64,000 bases of DNA from Sporosarcina thermotolerans (GTDB taxonomy: Bacteria > Bacillota > Bacilli > Bacillales_A > Planococcaceae): positions 248,001 to 312,000 of the forward strand of contig NZ_CP125968.1 in assembly GCF_030067815.1 (NCBI RefSeq), read 5' to 3'. Made by a program: the position numbers and the translations under genes. Shown in pieces: positions 9,822-18,469 of the stretch. The notes under the pieces were generated by a model. It ran no database searches and was not told where the DNA came from. It worked only from the letters and a program-made list of their open reading frames with translations. Within the stretch, counting starts at the first letter, position 1, and every line of letters begins with the position of its first letter.

Positions 9822-9850
9822 TTGACAAATTGGACTCTGTTTTTTATAGT
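9822..9850 (+). promoter_or_regulatory. SigA promoter of the TetR gene
   Basis: TTGACA (9822-9827), 17-base spacer, TATAGT (9845-9850). Confidence 0.75.
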
Positions 9851-9852
9851 AG

Positions 9853-9866
9853 TGACTAACCGGTCA
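9853..9866. promoter_or_regulatory. Probable TetR operator between tetR and swrC
   Basis: TGACTAACCGGTCA contains TGAC...GTCA arms around the palindrome ACCGGT, at the expected transcription start of the TetR gene and upstream of the divergent pump gene. This placement suits autorepression and pump repression. Confidence 0.6.
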
Positions 9867-9902
9867 ATTGTCAATTGAAATACATAGGAGCGATTCGGAT
9901 AT

Positions 9903-10736
9903 ATGACGAAAAAACAACTAATTATGGAGAAAGCTTTAGAGCTTTTTGCAAAGCAAGGATTCGAAGCAACATCCGTCCAGCAAATAACAGACCTTTGCGG
10001 CATTTCCAAAGGGGCCTTTTATTTATCATTCAAGTCGAAGGACGAACTGATTGTTGCGCTAATCGATCATTTTATGAGACAGTTTACATCAGACATTGAC
10101 TTTGTGGTCAGTGAGGAAGATGAGGAAGTTTTATTATATAATTTCTATTACACGACATTCCATTCTTTCAATAAACACTCCGATTTCGCCAAGCTCCTTA
10201 TGAAGGAACCAGCGCAATCTTTTAATGAAGATCTTTTTTCCAAGCTTCATAATTATAACAAGTCTCTTGAAAAAGTTATTTTATCAATGATTGAACGATT
10301 ATATGGCGAACAGGCTATAGATATGAAATATGATTTATTGTTCTGTATCAAAGGCTTTATGAGCACCTACTCAGAGTTATTTTTAGTATATAAATTGCCA
10401 ATCGACTTGGATTTGCTTGTTCAATCACTTGTCGAAAAAACGAATCTACTTGCAAAAAAAACGACAATTTCATTTATTCCCGATGAACTAATCCAGTTAA
10501 TCGATCAGCCGACGAATGAAGACCCATCATCCGAAAAAGTAATAGAAGTCATTGAAAAGAACATTGATGATTTGGAGGACTCAATTGAAAAAGAGTCGTT
10601 GATCCTATTGAAGCAAGAGCTGTTGGAGCCTACGCTGCACCCCGCGGTTGTTAAGGGTTTATTGACAAACATTCAGCACCATCCGCATTGCAAATGGACG
10701 GCTTATTTACTTCGAAAACATTTTGGAATAAAGTAA
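9903..10736 (+). CDS. TetR/AcrR-family regulator, YerO-like
   Basis: A 277-residue protein. The N-terminal TetR DNA-binding domain (residues about 5-50) reads ALELFAKQGFEATSVQQITDLCGISKGAFYLSFKSKDEL, with GISKGAFY as recognition helix. The rest is a divergent all-helical ligand/dimer domain of unusual length for TetR (most are near 200 residues), as in YerO. It is divergent from the SwrC-type pump with an operator-like palindrome between them, so repression of pump and self is likely; the inducer is unknown. It ends in a bidirectional terminator. Confidence 0.85.
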   Translation: MTKKQLIMEKALELFAKQGFEATSVQQITDLCGISKGAFYLSFKSKDELIVALIDHFMRQFTSDIDFVVSEEDEEVLLYNFYYTTFHSFNKHSDFAKLLMKEPAQSFNEDLFSKLHNYNKSLEKVILSMIERLYGEQAIDMKYDLLFCIKGFMSTYSELFLVYKLPIDLDLLVQSLVEKTNLLAKKTTISFIPDELIQLIDQPTNEDPSSEKVIEVIEKNIDDLEDSIEKESLILLKQELLEPTLHPAVVKGLLTNIQHHPHCKWTAYLLRKHFGIK

Positions 10737-10738
10737 GA

Positions 10739-10775
10739 AAAACGCTTTGGATTCAACTTCCAAAGCGTTTTTTCC
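10739..10775. terminator. Bidirectional terminator between tetR and DinB-like gene
   Basis: AACGCTTTGGA (10741-10751) pairs with TCCAAAGCGTT (10759-10769), with T-run on plus and an A-rich stretch before it. Confidence 0.85.
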
Positions 10776-10776
10776 T

Positions 10777-11244
10777 TTATTTATTCTCCAATCCTCGGTT
10801 TAGTCCGTGGATGACGCCAGCATGAACTCCCTCATGCCAAAGGGCGAACTGAATGACCGCGTCGACTGTATCCATCGTTAACATATCCCCAATTTTGAGA
10901 GGTTCAGGCAGGACTTCATCAAGCTTTCCTTCCAATGCCTCAACTACACGAGGCACTTGTTCCTGTAAAGCAGCTTGCAATTCCTCTTTTGAAGGAGCTT
11001 GACCTTCCCATCCTGCTGGGCTTGTCCCCCTAACAAAGAGCTTTTGCCATTCCTGGTGATGCGGTTCGTAGGACGGCAAGACCATTGAAGTGAAATTTTC
11101 CAATGTACAATAAATGTGCCCGACATTCCACCGGACCGTATTATTGAATCCTTTCGGCTGGACGTCCCACGCATCTTCCTTCGTCATCGATAAGCGCCCC
11201 ATTGTATATATCCTTGCAAATTTTAACTGTGCAATTGTTTCCAT
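10777..11244 (-). CDS. DinB-like (DinB_2) family protein
   Basis: A 155-residue protein of the DinB/YfiT four-helix-bundle superfamily. A histidine in WNVGHIYCTLENF (about residue 42) and a pair in FALWHEGVHAGVI near the C-terminus (about 137-142) form the usual three-His metal site. Such proteins are metal-dependent hydrolases or thiol transferases (for example bacillithiol S-transferases), but the exact substrate cannot be read from sequence. The start is ATG 11244 with a GGGGGAATG context. Convergent with the TetR gene. Confidence 0.75.
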   Translation of the reverse strand: METIAQLKFARIYTMGRLSMTKEDAWDVQPKGFNNTVRWNVGHIYCTLENFTSMVLPSYEPHHQEWQKLFVRGTSPAGWEGQAPSKEELQAALQEQVPRVVEALEGKLDEVLPEPLKIGDMLTMDTVDAVIQFALWHEGVHAGVIHGLNRGLENK

Positions 11245-11285
11245 TTCTCATTCCCCCTTTTCCTTATCATACTAAAAGGGTATGA

Positions 11286-11321
11286 AAAGAAAAAGCGGAT
11301 ATTCCTTAAAGGAATCCGCTT
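11286..11321 (-). terminator. Terminator of the 11322-11654 gene
   Basis: AGCGGAT-ATTCC pairs with GGAAT-CCGCT around TTAAA; the minus strand then runs CTTTTTCTTTTC. Confidence 0.75.
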
Positions 11322-11654
11322 TTACGTAAGATCTATCGGTTTATCATTTCTCTTTTGGCTATTCCATTTTTCACGGGTCGCGCTGTCGAATTCCCGATTT
11401 TCAATCGGCATCCTCTCAGACACGTCATTGTCCGTTACTTGGAATTCATTGAATAAAGGCTTATTTTGACTAAAAGCGGAAGGAACATCCATGCCGATTT
11501 TGTCTTGTGCGTTTTTACGGAATTCGTTCGTAAAGTTGGAGTCAGCAGGATCTGCTAAAGGTAATTCATACGCCGGTCCTACCCCTTTTCCGGGATGTAG
11601 AATCTTTGGTTCCAAATCTTTCTTATTCGGATATTTACCATCAACGATCGTCAT
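11322..11654 (-). CDS. Small hydrophilic protein with ELPLADPADSN motif
   Basis: A 110-residue protein; start ATG 11654 is 7 bases from AGGAGG (an upstream TTG-type extension is unlikely). It is rich in Pro, Asp, Asn and Lys with no membrane segment or signal peptide and looks largely unstructured: YPNKKDLEPKILHPGKG, then AYELPLADPADSNFTNEF, then a tail with FQVTDNDVSERMP. The motif ELPL-A/S-DPADSN recurs in the cytoplasmic tail of the membrane protein at 3050-4867. I do not recognise the family; a spore or stress role would be a guess. It stands alone between terminators. Confidence 0.7.
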   Translation of the reverse strand: MTIVDGKYPNKKDLEPKILHPGKGVGPAYELPLADPADSNFTNEFRKNAQDKIGMDVPSAFSQNKPLFNEFQVTDNDVSERMPIENREFDSATREKWNSQKRNDKPIDLT

Positions 11655-11835
11655 ATGGATTCCTCCTTTTTCTCCCTTCAAACACGGAAATCCCGCGCAT
11701 GGGGAGAGGTGGTTTTTATCTATTCCCTATCTCAATAAAACCTAAACCTCATATAAATTAATTTTAATGGGAACATCATTTATTATTTCACGTCAACACT
11801 ACATGGAAAATGCCACAATATCGCGAGGTAATTAT

Positions 11836-12486
11836 ATGCAAAAATGGTTTGGAGCTACTTTTCCCATATTAAGCATTTTGCTTTTGTTATGGATTGAGCA
11901 AAGTGTTGACGTTTCATACGGTGTCAAAACGGCAGCAAAGGTCATACTATTCTTAGGAATCCCTTTCATACTGTTCCGATCAACGAAATTTCTTTTCCTT
12001 CGATTCAGGAAAACTGATCGAAAAAGTATCCGATTTGCCTTTATTTTAGGGGTTTCAATAATGTCACTCATTATTGGTGCCTTCCTATTATTACAAAGTC
12101 TTATCGACATCGCTTCGTTGCGGGACGATTTGCTGCTATCCGGCATCACACCCTCTTCGTTCCCGATCATCGCACTATATATTCTGATCGGAAACTCAAT
12201 TATTGAGGAATTCTTTTTTCGGGGACTATTACCAGACTTATTCGGCCGTGGCGCAATGCGTTTCATCCTACCACCATTCTTTTTCGCCATTTATCATATC
12301 GCCATCTTCCTGCCATGGTTTACGCTGCCGATTTTACTTTTGGCCGTCGGCGGACTTTGGACAGGCGGATTGATCTTTCAGCTTGCGAATGAAAAACCCC
12401 ATACCATTCTGCCGTCTTGGATCATACATATGTTTGCGGACCTTGGCATATTACTTATTGGGGTATATATACTTTATTTTTATTAA
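11836..12486 (+). CDS. CPBP-family intramembrane metalloprotease
   Basis: About 216 residues if it starts at ATG 11836 (MQKWFG) behind GAGGT; a longer form from 11767 lacks a ribosome site. The protein is almost all membrane helices. The Abi/CPBP motifs are present: EEFFFRG (glutamate pair plus Arg), a His in FAIYHIAIF, and a His in SWIIHMFADLG. These residues form the Rce1-like protease centre. Members process peptides, protect against bacteriocins or act in signalling; the substrate is unknown here. A second member of the family lies at 25011-25901. Confidence 0.82.
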   Translation: MQKWFGATFPILSILLLLWIEQSVDVSYGVKTAAKVILFLGIPFILFRSTKFLFLRFRKTDRKSIRFAFILGVSIMSLIIGAFLLLQSLIDIASLRDDLLLSGITPSSFPIIALYILIGNSIIEEFFFRGLLPDLFGRGAMRFILPPFFFAIYHIAIFLPWFTLPILLLAVGGLWTGGLIFQLANEKPHTILPSWIIHMFADLGILLIGVYILYFY

Positions 12487-12499
12487 TCAAAAACCAAAA

Positions 12500-12543
12500 A
12501 AATCCGCGTGCCTGCCAAGTTTTTTGGCAACGCATGCGGATTG
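12500..12543. terminator. Bidirectional terminator
   Basis: AATCCGCGTGC and GCCAA pair with TTGGC and GCATGCGGATT; A-run before it and T-rich after it serve the convergent genes on both sides. Confidence 0.8.
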
Positions 12544-12544
12544 A

Positions 12545-14746
12545 TTATTTTGTTGGCACTGTCACGGTCACTTTGAACAAATCACCGTCAAGTTCGATTT
12601 TCATATTGCCTTGATGCATATCGACAATCGATTGTGCAATTGCTAAACCAAGACCTGAACCGTCAGTATGACGCGATGTATCTGCACGTTTGAAACGCTC
12701 GAACAGTTCATCGACATTTTCGCTAAGTTCGAATTTTGTAATGTTTTTCACGACAAATTCAGCAGAATCGCCCACTTTTCGAAGTGTTACGTAAACTCGA
12801 GTGCCCGGAAGCGAGTATTTGACGGCATTGACAATCAAGTTATCGAGGACGCGCCACCATCTTTGACCGTCGACATGGGCAATTAGCATTTCTTCAGGGA
12901 TTGTCGTCCGGAAATCGAGGCCGGATTCCGAAATCTGATTTGCATGTTCGGCAAGTGCCTGTTGAAGCAATTGCGTTAAATCGACACGTTGTTTATTAAG
13001 TTCAAGATTGCCGCTCGCCATTTTCGACACTTCGAATAAATCTTCAATGAGCGTTTTTAGGCGCTGTGATTTTTTATCAAGAATATCGACATATTTTGCA
13101 CGTTCCTCCGAAGTGATGTTTTCATCTTTCAGTAGATCGGTATACGTGATAATTGATGTAAGCGGCGTTCTCAAATCATGGCTCACATTCGTGATCAGTT
13201 CCGTTTTCAACCGTTCGCTTTTCGCCTGTTCCGTCATGGAAATCCTGACACCTTCACGGAGATTATTCAAATTCTTCGCGTGGTCAGCGAGTGGTGAACG
13301 ACCTTCGATTTTGATATCTTCATTCAAACGTCCCGAAGCCATCTGCTCCGTCGCGACGATGATCCGGTTCAAGTACGCGGAACGACGGACGAAAATATAG
13401 AGGGCAGGAAGGCCAAGGAACAGAACGCAAAAAGCGTAGATCATAAGGAAGATTCCATCTATGAAACCGCCTATGAATCCGATTCCTGCAAGGAAAAATC
13501 CGATAAGCAGGATGAATGACTGAACGCCGATCGACCTTTTCAGGAACATCTCACGCAACGCCTTAAAGAATTGGAGCGTGAAACTGTTTTTTATGTCCTT
13601 TGCCAATACCCCTTCCCGCTTCCATCGTTCCACACCATTTACAAGTTGGAATGCAAACAATGTAGTCATGACGACTCCACCTATCAAGAAGGAAGTCAGC
13701 CACTCACCCCAACGTCCCAGACTTTGATACGTAAAGAAGTTCGACAGATTTGAGGACTTACTGTCAATGTATCCAACTAATATCAATGCTGTCATGAAAA
13801 ATGCAGCAGCTTTCAAATCAATCTTCAAATCTGCATACCAATCCGCAATCGCCGTCCCCGTTACCCATTCCTTCTGAAACTTCATAACGGTCAATAATGT
13901 GATAAGTGCTATGATACCGAGCAGCCAAAAGACGTAAGTGGCTAATCTCCCTTTATTGAAATCCTTATATTGTGAATATAAGACACCACCCTTTGCAACG
14001 GCTGACTTTGGAACGATGACAGTACCTTCAAAGGTTTTTACAGAAGTGGTAATTTGTATGTCTTCACTCGCTGCTTGATTCCCATAGTCGGAGGTCCTAA
14101 TCCAGCCATTGGTACCATTATGTCCAGGTAATGAATTCGCTTTAAAATATCCTTTTGCGGCATTGAATTGTTTTTTATAAACCGCAGGAACTGAAACATC
14201 TCCGGAAGAATACGTCTCCCCTGTTTCAACATCGGTGAATTCATAGGCTACTGGCAATGAAAACGAGTTTGCTTTGACATCATTTAAATATTGAACTAAC
14301 GCCTTCTCTTTTTCTTTGCGTATTTTCGCCTCCACGTGGGCATCGCTTTCGAAGTTTTTCCGGATGTCCGCAAGTTTCATGTCCCGTTCTTCGATCAACG
14401 TATTCATCAATAATTCATTTCCGGCATCTTTCGCATCCGCTATTCTCTGTGCATATTGGTCGTGGATATTGGAAAGCTGGTCTGCCAGTGTCCCATATCG
14501 GTACCGATGTCTCTCGATTTCATCGTCAGATACGGTAATGTTTTTCTTGGCCTCTTCCACATCAATCGAGTTGAGTTTAGTAGGTCCAACAATGTCGTAA
14601 AACTCGTCAAGCTGCCAAGAGAAATCATTGAAATCAGAAAAAACATTTCCAATCAGTCCCGTTCCCTGCCTTGCAAATGAAAGACTGGCGAGCAGCACAA
14701 CCGTAATAAGCGCGGACCATGTTAATAGAAGAACTTTATTTTTCAT
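12545..14746 (-). CDS. Large sensor histidine kinase
   Basis: A 733-residue membrane kinase. An N-terminal helix (about 5-25) is followed by a long outside domain (about 26-265) with coiled-coil character, five or six membrane helices (about 268-450), a HAMP-like linker (VATEQMASGRLNEDIKIEGRSPL), HisKA with the phosphoacceptor in NVSHDLRTPLTS (about residue 520), and a HATPase with NLIVNAVKYSLPGT (N box) and TDGSGLGLAIAQSIV (G box). It starts at ATG 14746, which overlaps the stop of a small gene (TGATG), so translation is coupled. The partner is the response regulator two genes up. The ABC exporter upstream is a plausible target, as in peptide-antibiotic detoxification modules. Confidence 0.9.
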   Translation of the reverse strand: MKNKVLLLTWSALITVVLLASLSFARQGTGLIGNVFSDFNDFSWQLDEFYDIVGPTKLNSIDVEEAKKNITVSDDEIERHRYRYGTLADQLSNIHDQYAQRIADAKDAGNELLMNTLIEERDMKLADIRKNFESDAHVEAKIRKEKEKALVQYLNDVKANSFSLPVAYEFTDVETGETYSSGDVSVPAVYKKQFNAAKGYFKANSLPGHNGTNGWIRTSDYGNQAASEDIQITTSVKTFEGTVIVPKSAVAKGGVLYSQYKDFNKGRLATYVFWLLGIIALITLLTVMKFQKEWVTGTAIADWYADLKIDLKAAAFFMTALILVGYIDSKSSNLSNFFTYQSLGRWGEWLTSFLIGGVVMTTLFAFQLVNGVERWKREGVLAKDIKNSFTLQFFKALREMFLKRSIGVQSFILLIGFFLAGIGFIGGFIDGIFLMIYAFCVLFLGLPALYIFVRRSAYLNRIIVATEQMASGRLNEDIKIEGRSPLADHAKNLNNLREGVRISMTEQAKSERLKTELITNVSHDLRTPLTSIITYTDLLKDENITSEERAKYVDILDKKSQRLKTLIEDLFEVSKMASGNLELNKQRVDLTQLLQQALAEHANQISESGLDFRTTIPEEMLIAHVDGQRWWRVLDNLIVNAVKYSLPGTRVYVTLRKVGDSAEFVVKNITKFELSENVDELFERFKRADTSRHTDGSGLGLAIAQSIVDMHQGNMKIELDGDLFKVTVTVPTK

Positions 14747-14925
14747 CAGGACGCTCCCCCTTTAATGATGCGTGAAAAATAGGCGATTGCCCGTGTCGAG
14801 CGTTCCCAACCATTTAGGGCGAGTTCAATGACATGCGGGAAACAATACCCGATGCTAATTGCGGCGATGCAGATGGAGACAATCGACAGTACAATGCTCC
14901 AATCACTTCTCGATTTTGTAGCCAA
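14746..14925 (-). CDS. Small single-span membrane protein between regulator and kinase
   Basis: A 59-residue frame that fills the regulator-kinase gap. It starts at TTG 14925 inside the 3' end of the regulator gene and ends in TGATG shared with the kinase start. The sequence begins MATKSRSDWSIVLSIVSI and has one clear membrane helix (about residues 9-27, WSIVLSIVSICIAAISIGY), then an amphipathic region (HVIELALNGWERSTRAIAYF). An AGGTGGTG stretch upstream could be the ribosome site. Coupled overlap on both sides argues that it is translated. A role as kinase accessory or sensor adaptor is inference from position. I know no named family. Confidence 0.6.
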   Translation of the reverse strand: MATKSRSDWSIVLSIVSICIAAISIGYCFPHVIELALNGWERSTRAIAYFSRIIKGGAS

Positions 14926-15592
14926 TTCCCCACACCACCTTCACATATCTTGGATTTTTCGGATCCGCTTCAATTTTTTCCCGGATTTTGCGGATATGGA
15001 CAGCGACGATATTTTCCGCATTATACGCCTCTTCATTCCACACACGTTCATAAATTTCATTTATGGAAAACACACGCCCAGCGTTCTTCATGAGTAATTC
15101 CGTAATCTTATATTCAATCGGCGTCAGTTTCACCGGTTTCCCATCGACCGATAATTCCCTCGCATCTTCATCAAGAGCAAGCCCATCAATTTGGACCTTT
15201 TTCTGACCATCATATGTGCCCAATTGGACATATCTTCTTAGCTGCGACTTAACGCGCGCCATCAACTCCAACGGGTGGAATGGCTTCGTCACATAATCAT
15301 CCGCACCAACCGACAAACCGTGGATTTTATCCGAATCCTCCACCTTTGCGCTCAGCATGATGATCGGAATATTTTGTTGCTCTCTAATTTTGAACGTCGC
15401 CGTAATCCCATCCATATTCGGCATCATAATATCAAGGATGAGCAGATGGACTTCATTCAATTGAAGTAAATCAAGCGCTTCTTTCCCATCCGCTGCCTTC
15501 AAAACGTCGTACCCTTCATTTTTCAAATAAATTTCGATCCCATCGCGGATCTCTTTATCATCATCCGCCACGAGAACTGTGAACTTCGCCAT
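14903..15592 (-). CDS. OmpR/PhoB-family response regulator
   Basis: About 229 residues with start at ATG 15592 (8 bases from GAGG; ATG 15595 and GTG 15601 are also in frame). The receiver domain has the acidic cluster VADDD (residues 9-13), phospho-acceptor Asp54 in LLILDIMMPNMDG, Thr/Ser region IPIIMLSAK and Lys in DDYVTKPFHP. The C-terminal winged helix has YKITELLMKNAGRVFSINEIYERVW and ends VVWGIGYKIEK. First gene of a three-gene run with the small membrane protein and the kinase. Upstream lies repeat array B. Confidence 0.92.
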   Translation of the reverse strand: MAKFTVLVADDDKEIRDGIEIYLKNEGYDVLKAADGKEALDLLQLNEVHLLILDIMMPNMDGITATFKIREQQNIPIIMLSAKVEDSDKIHGLSVGADDYVTKPFHPLELMARVKSQLRRYVQLGTYDGQKKVQIDGLALDEDARELSVDGKPVKLTPIEYKITELLMKNAGRVFSINEIYERVWNEEAYNAENIVAVHIRKIREKIEADPKNPRYVKVVWGIGYKIEK

Positions 15593-15732
15593 CATCCGCA
15601 CCTCGCTTTCCTCTATGATACCAATTGTAGTGATTAAATCTTAACATTCAGTAAGGGGAATTATGAAGAAATTCTTAAGATGGATGGTTGGTGGGCTTAA
15701 GAAACCCCTTGAGGAGCGCCTAATAAATGGTT

Positions 15733-15977
15733 GAACGGTGAAAAAGTTGGGGTGGACGGCGATAAACTGCCTCTGAACGGTGATAACTGGACGGCGAGCG
15801 GTGATAAACCACTTCCGAACGGTGATAAACTTTAGCCAGCTTGGAAAATTGGTGGATTTGCATAGAATCCGCCATGAAAAACGACCCAATTGGTGCGGAG
15901 CGGTGGTAAAGTCGGCCAAGTCGGTGGTAATTGGCCGAGAGTCGGTGATAACCGCTTGAAAGTCGGTGGTAAACTCC
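15733..15977 (+). repeat. Phased repeat array B (family 2, core CGGTGATAA)
   Basis: First block: ACGGTGA-type cores at 15735, 15756, 15777, 15798 and 15819, exactly 21 apart, consensus GAACGGTGATAAAC. Second block: CGGTGGTAA or CGGTGATAA at 15901, 15922, 15943 and 15964, again 21 apart, consensus AGTCGGTGGTAA. Between them GGTGGATT...AATCCGCC can form a hairpin. The stretch 15602-16034 holds no credible gene. The reverse-complement family appears as array H. Confidence 0.88.
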
Positions 15978-16034
15978 TCTCCACGCAAAAAGCCACCCAT
16001 CGGCATCCCCCCGACGAGCAGCTACTATTAATTC

Positions 16035-17297
16035 CTATCGAACAAATCTATATTGCACCATCGACACAACGGCAATCGCCGCCCAAACGACTAAACTTGC
16101 CACTCCCAACGCAATCAAGCCATTCGAGAAGGAGAATGCAAAGTTTTTCGCCGTGACAGCGAGTTCATTTGTCACCACTTTCGGAACGGAGAAATATTGG
16201 AATGGCTGGTAATGGGCCCAGGTGGATGCGACCGATTGCTCCGACCATTTCACGCCGGCGAATAAAGCGATGAGCATCAATCCGATGGCAATGGCAGTTT
16301 TTCTTACAACAATGGAGAATAAAAAGAGCAAGGAATAGCAGAATACAAGCACCATGAAAAAGAGGGTTGCCGATTTCAGAAGGAATGTGCTTATCTTCAT
16401 GAATGTAAAACCGTAATTCTCCCCGTAAATGAGTACAGGATAGTCGGTGTTCCCGAACCTATCAAACACGGTGCCGAGCAGCAAGGCAAACCCGCTGAAT
16501 GAAGCGAGCAACAGAATTGTGCCAACCAAGACCATGATGAACTTACTGATTAGGACTTGATACCAACGGATCGGCTGTGTCCGAAGCAGATGAATCGGAC
16601 CGTTTGCCCCGAGTCCTTCCCTCGTCACGACATCCCCAAACAGGAAGATGAATATTCCTGCACCGAACACACCAAATAGAAGGGTCAACAGATGATTCGC
16701 ATAATGAACCCCATCAGACGAATATTTCGTGCTCAGTTTTTTTATGAACTCTCCCCAACCATCATCGTCAAAATACTGGTCATACACTGTCAAATCTGCA
16801 AAACTGGTCAGCGGCAAAAGGGGACGTATTTCCCTTTCACGCATCCATTTCATCTGTTCATAACTCGTTTGTTCCGTGAATAACGTTCGCCACTCTCTTG
16901 ACCAAAAGTCTCCATAACCAAGCCTTGGTATTATGAATTGCGTCCGATGCTCAATCTCCATATCTAGCAACCGGTTATAATCTCTCGATTGATATACTTC
17001 AACTTCTTTTCCGTACCGAGGTATCCAGAACTCCTCTAAATCACTTTTCCGATCTTTATATTCCCTGCTGTCCTTGTCCAGTTTTCCCGCATCAACCGAT
17101 GCCTCCAATTCCACTAACTCGCTTTGGACTCTGAAAAGCCCATCTTCCGCTTCCGTCTGCAACTCCTCAATGCGAGTTGTATTCATATAAACATAAGCAT
17201 AATACGCGATAATAAAAACGGTAAAAGCCAAGAGCACAACCTTAAAAAACGTGGATTTAAACGCCTTTATCGCCTCAAATTGAATAAGCCGCAACAT
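16035..17297 (-). CDS. ABC-2 type transporter permease
   Basis: About 420 residues from ATG 17297 (after GGGAGGGG). A first membrane helix (about 18-38, FFKVVLLAFTVFIIAYYAY) is followed by a long outside coiled-coil-like domain (about 40-200) and then five or six clustered helices, the usual ABC-2 permease plan; the loop VVTREGLGANGPIHLLRTQPI matches the family's coupling helix region. Third gene of an exporter set with the ATPase at 18466-19350 and the permease at 17360-18469, all minus strand. Cargo unknown; drug or peptide export is likely given the adjoining two-component system. Confidence 0.82.
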   Translation of the reverse strand: MLRLIQFEAIKAFKSTFFKVVLLAFTVFIIAYYAYVYMNTTRIEELQTEAEDGLFRVQSELVELEASVDAGKLDKDSREYKDRKSDLEEFWIPRYGKEVEVYQSRDYNRLLDMEIEHRTQFIIPRLGYGDFWSREWRTLFTEQTSYEQMKWMREREIRPLLPLTSFADLTVYDQYFDDDGWGEFIKKLSTKYSSDGVHYANHLLTLLFGVFGAGIFIFLFGDVVTREGLGANGPIHLLRTQPIRWYQVLISKFIMVLVGTILLLASFSGFALLLGTVFDRFGNTDYPVLIYGENYGFTFMKISTFLLKSATLFFMVLVFCYSLLFLFSIVVRKTAIAIGLMLIALFAGVKWSEQSVASTWAHYQPFQYFSVPKVVTNELAVTAKNFAFSFSNGLIALGVASLVVWAAIAVVSMVQYRFVR

Positions 17298-17359
17298 GCC
17301 TTCCCCTCCCAACCATTTCTATCTCTGCCCTTCCCAACTGCGCCTAAATTGAATTCCCC

Positions 17360-18469
17360 TCAATTGATCCGGCTCGTTTCAATCTTTTTCCTGGCAATCA
17401 AAAACAACACAATGGTTACCAGCAAGATAACCGGAATTCCCTGGTACCAATCTGCTCCATTCCTGACAAGTAGGCGTTCTTCCGGCAGCAAATATTGAAA
17501 TGGATTAAACCAGAATAAGAATGGTGTTTTAATGAAAGCGGACAATCCATATCCCGCCACCAATGTTGCAAGCAAGGCAAAAATTGTGGCTAACGTATGT
17601 TTGAACAGCAAGCTATACACCAAAAGGAGCGCAATCACCATGATTGACGTTATACTGATAACTGTCAGTCCTTGGCCCATATAATCCACAATTGTAATAA
17701 AATCAATTTCCCCATTCTTTTCAATCATGATTGGATACTTATACTTCCCTTTAAATCCAAACAACCCAACGAGTGCCGTAGCAACTATCAAAACGATAGC
17801 TGTCAGGAAATAGACGAGGATTGAACTGAAAAACTTCCCAGTAATGATATTTCCTTTGTTCACTGGCTGCGTGTATAAAAAATTGATGGAATGGGTTTCA
17901 ACTCGCTTGTCATGATTTCTCCCACCAAAATGACCAGAATGATGATTGCCCCAAAGTTCATAAACAGATCCACTACGAGCTTCAAGAAATTCGGTAAGGA
18001 TGCTATACGTCGCATGCCGGGGCTTAATATTTTCCGACAAATGCTTATGATTCATCGCAAGCATTTTGTTGATTTCTCCGACTGGGAGGTCGTAGTCTCC
18101 CCCCTCCTCCTTGAAATGAAGTGCCTCTTTCAAGAATGCATTTTCTATCGGCAATCTGTTTTTCCACTTATCCGATTTTATCTCCCGGACTTCGTACAAC
18201 TTCGCCAGCATGGAAGAGTTGATCAGCCTCAACTTGTCCATCTCTTCGTCTTCCGGATTATTTTCCAATGCAGCCGTATACATTCGATTCAGACTCTGAG
18301 ATTTTTCAATAAGTCCGCCGATCCGTTCATTTTCCTCTTTTTCAATATACGGCTGGAAAGTCACGTTCCGGACGAAAAGAAGCACGACACCCAATATGAT
18401 GAACAGGTACACATACAGCAGTTTCTTACTGAAGAGAATTTTCTTCAATTCAAAAGCAAACTGCATCAT
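17360..18469 (-). CDS. ABC-2 type transporter permease with an internal double frame disturbance
   Basis: A 369-residue open frame overlapping the ATPase gene by 4 bases (ATGA). The N-terminal helix (LLYVYLFIILGVVLLFV), outside coiled-coil domain and C-terminal helices are typical. Around plus 17885-17990 the frame reads an odd polar, His-rich stretch (ELWGNHHSGHFGGRNHDK). The neighbouring frame there reads LKLVVDLFMNFGAIIILVI and LVGEIMTSEL, exactly the membrane helix and loop expected before ETHSINFLYTQPV. Two compensating 1-base indels therefore seem to hide a true helix. The ORF stays open, but the printed protein is probably wrong in this part. Confidence 0.78.
   Translation of the reverse strand: MMQFAFELKKILFSKKLLYVYLFIILGVVLLFVRNVTFQPYIEKEENERIGGLIEKSQSLNRMYTAALENNPEDEEMDKLRLINSSMLAKLYEVREIKSDKWKNRLPIENAFLKEALHFKEEGGDYDLPVGEINKMLAMNHKHLSENIKPRHATYSILTEFLEARSGSVYELWGNHHSGHFGGRNHDKRVETHSINFLYTQPVNKGNIITGKFFSSILVYFLTAIVLIVATALVGLFGFKGKYKYPIMIEKNGEIDFITIVDYMGQGLTVISITSIMVIALLLVYSLLFKHTLATIFALLATLVAGYGLSAFIKTPFLFWFNPFQYLLPEERLLVRNGADWYQGIPVILLVTIVLFLIARKKIETSRIN

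Noticed and set aside
14828..15097. Plus-strand frames antisense to the response regulator end
   Set aside because: Overlap a conserved winged-helix domain; no start signals.
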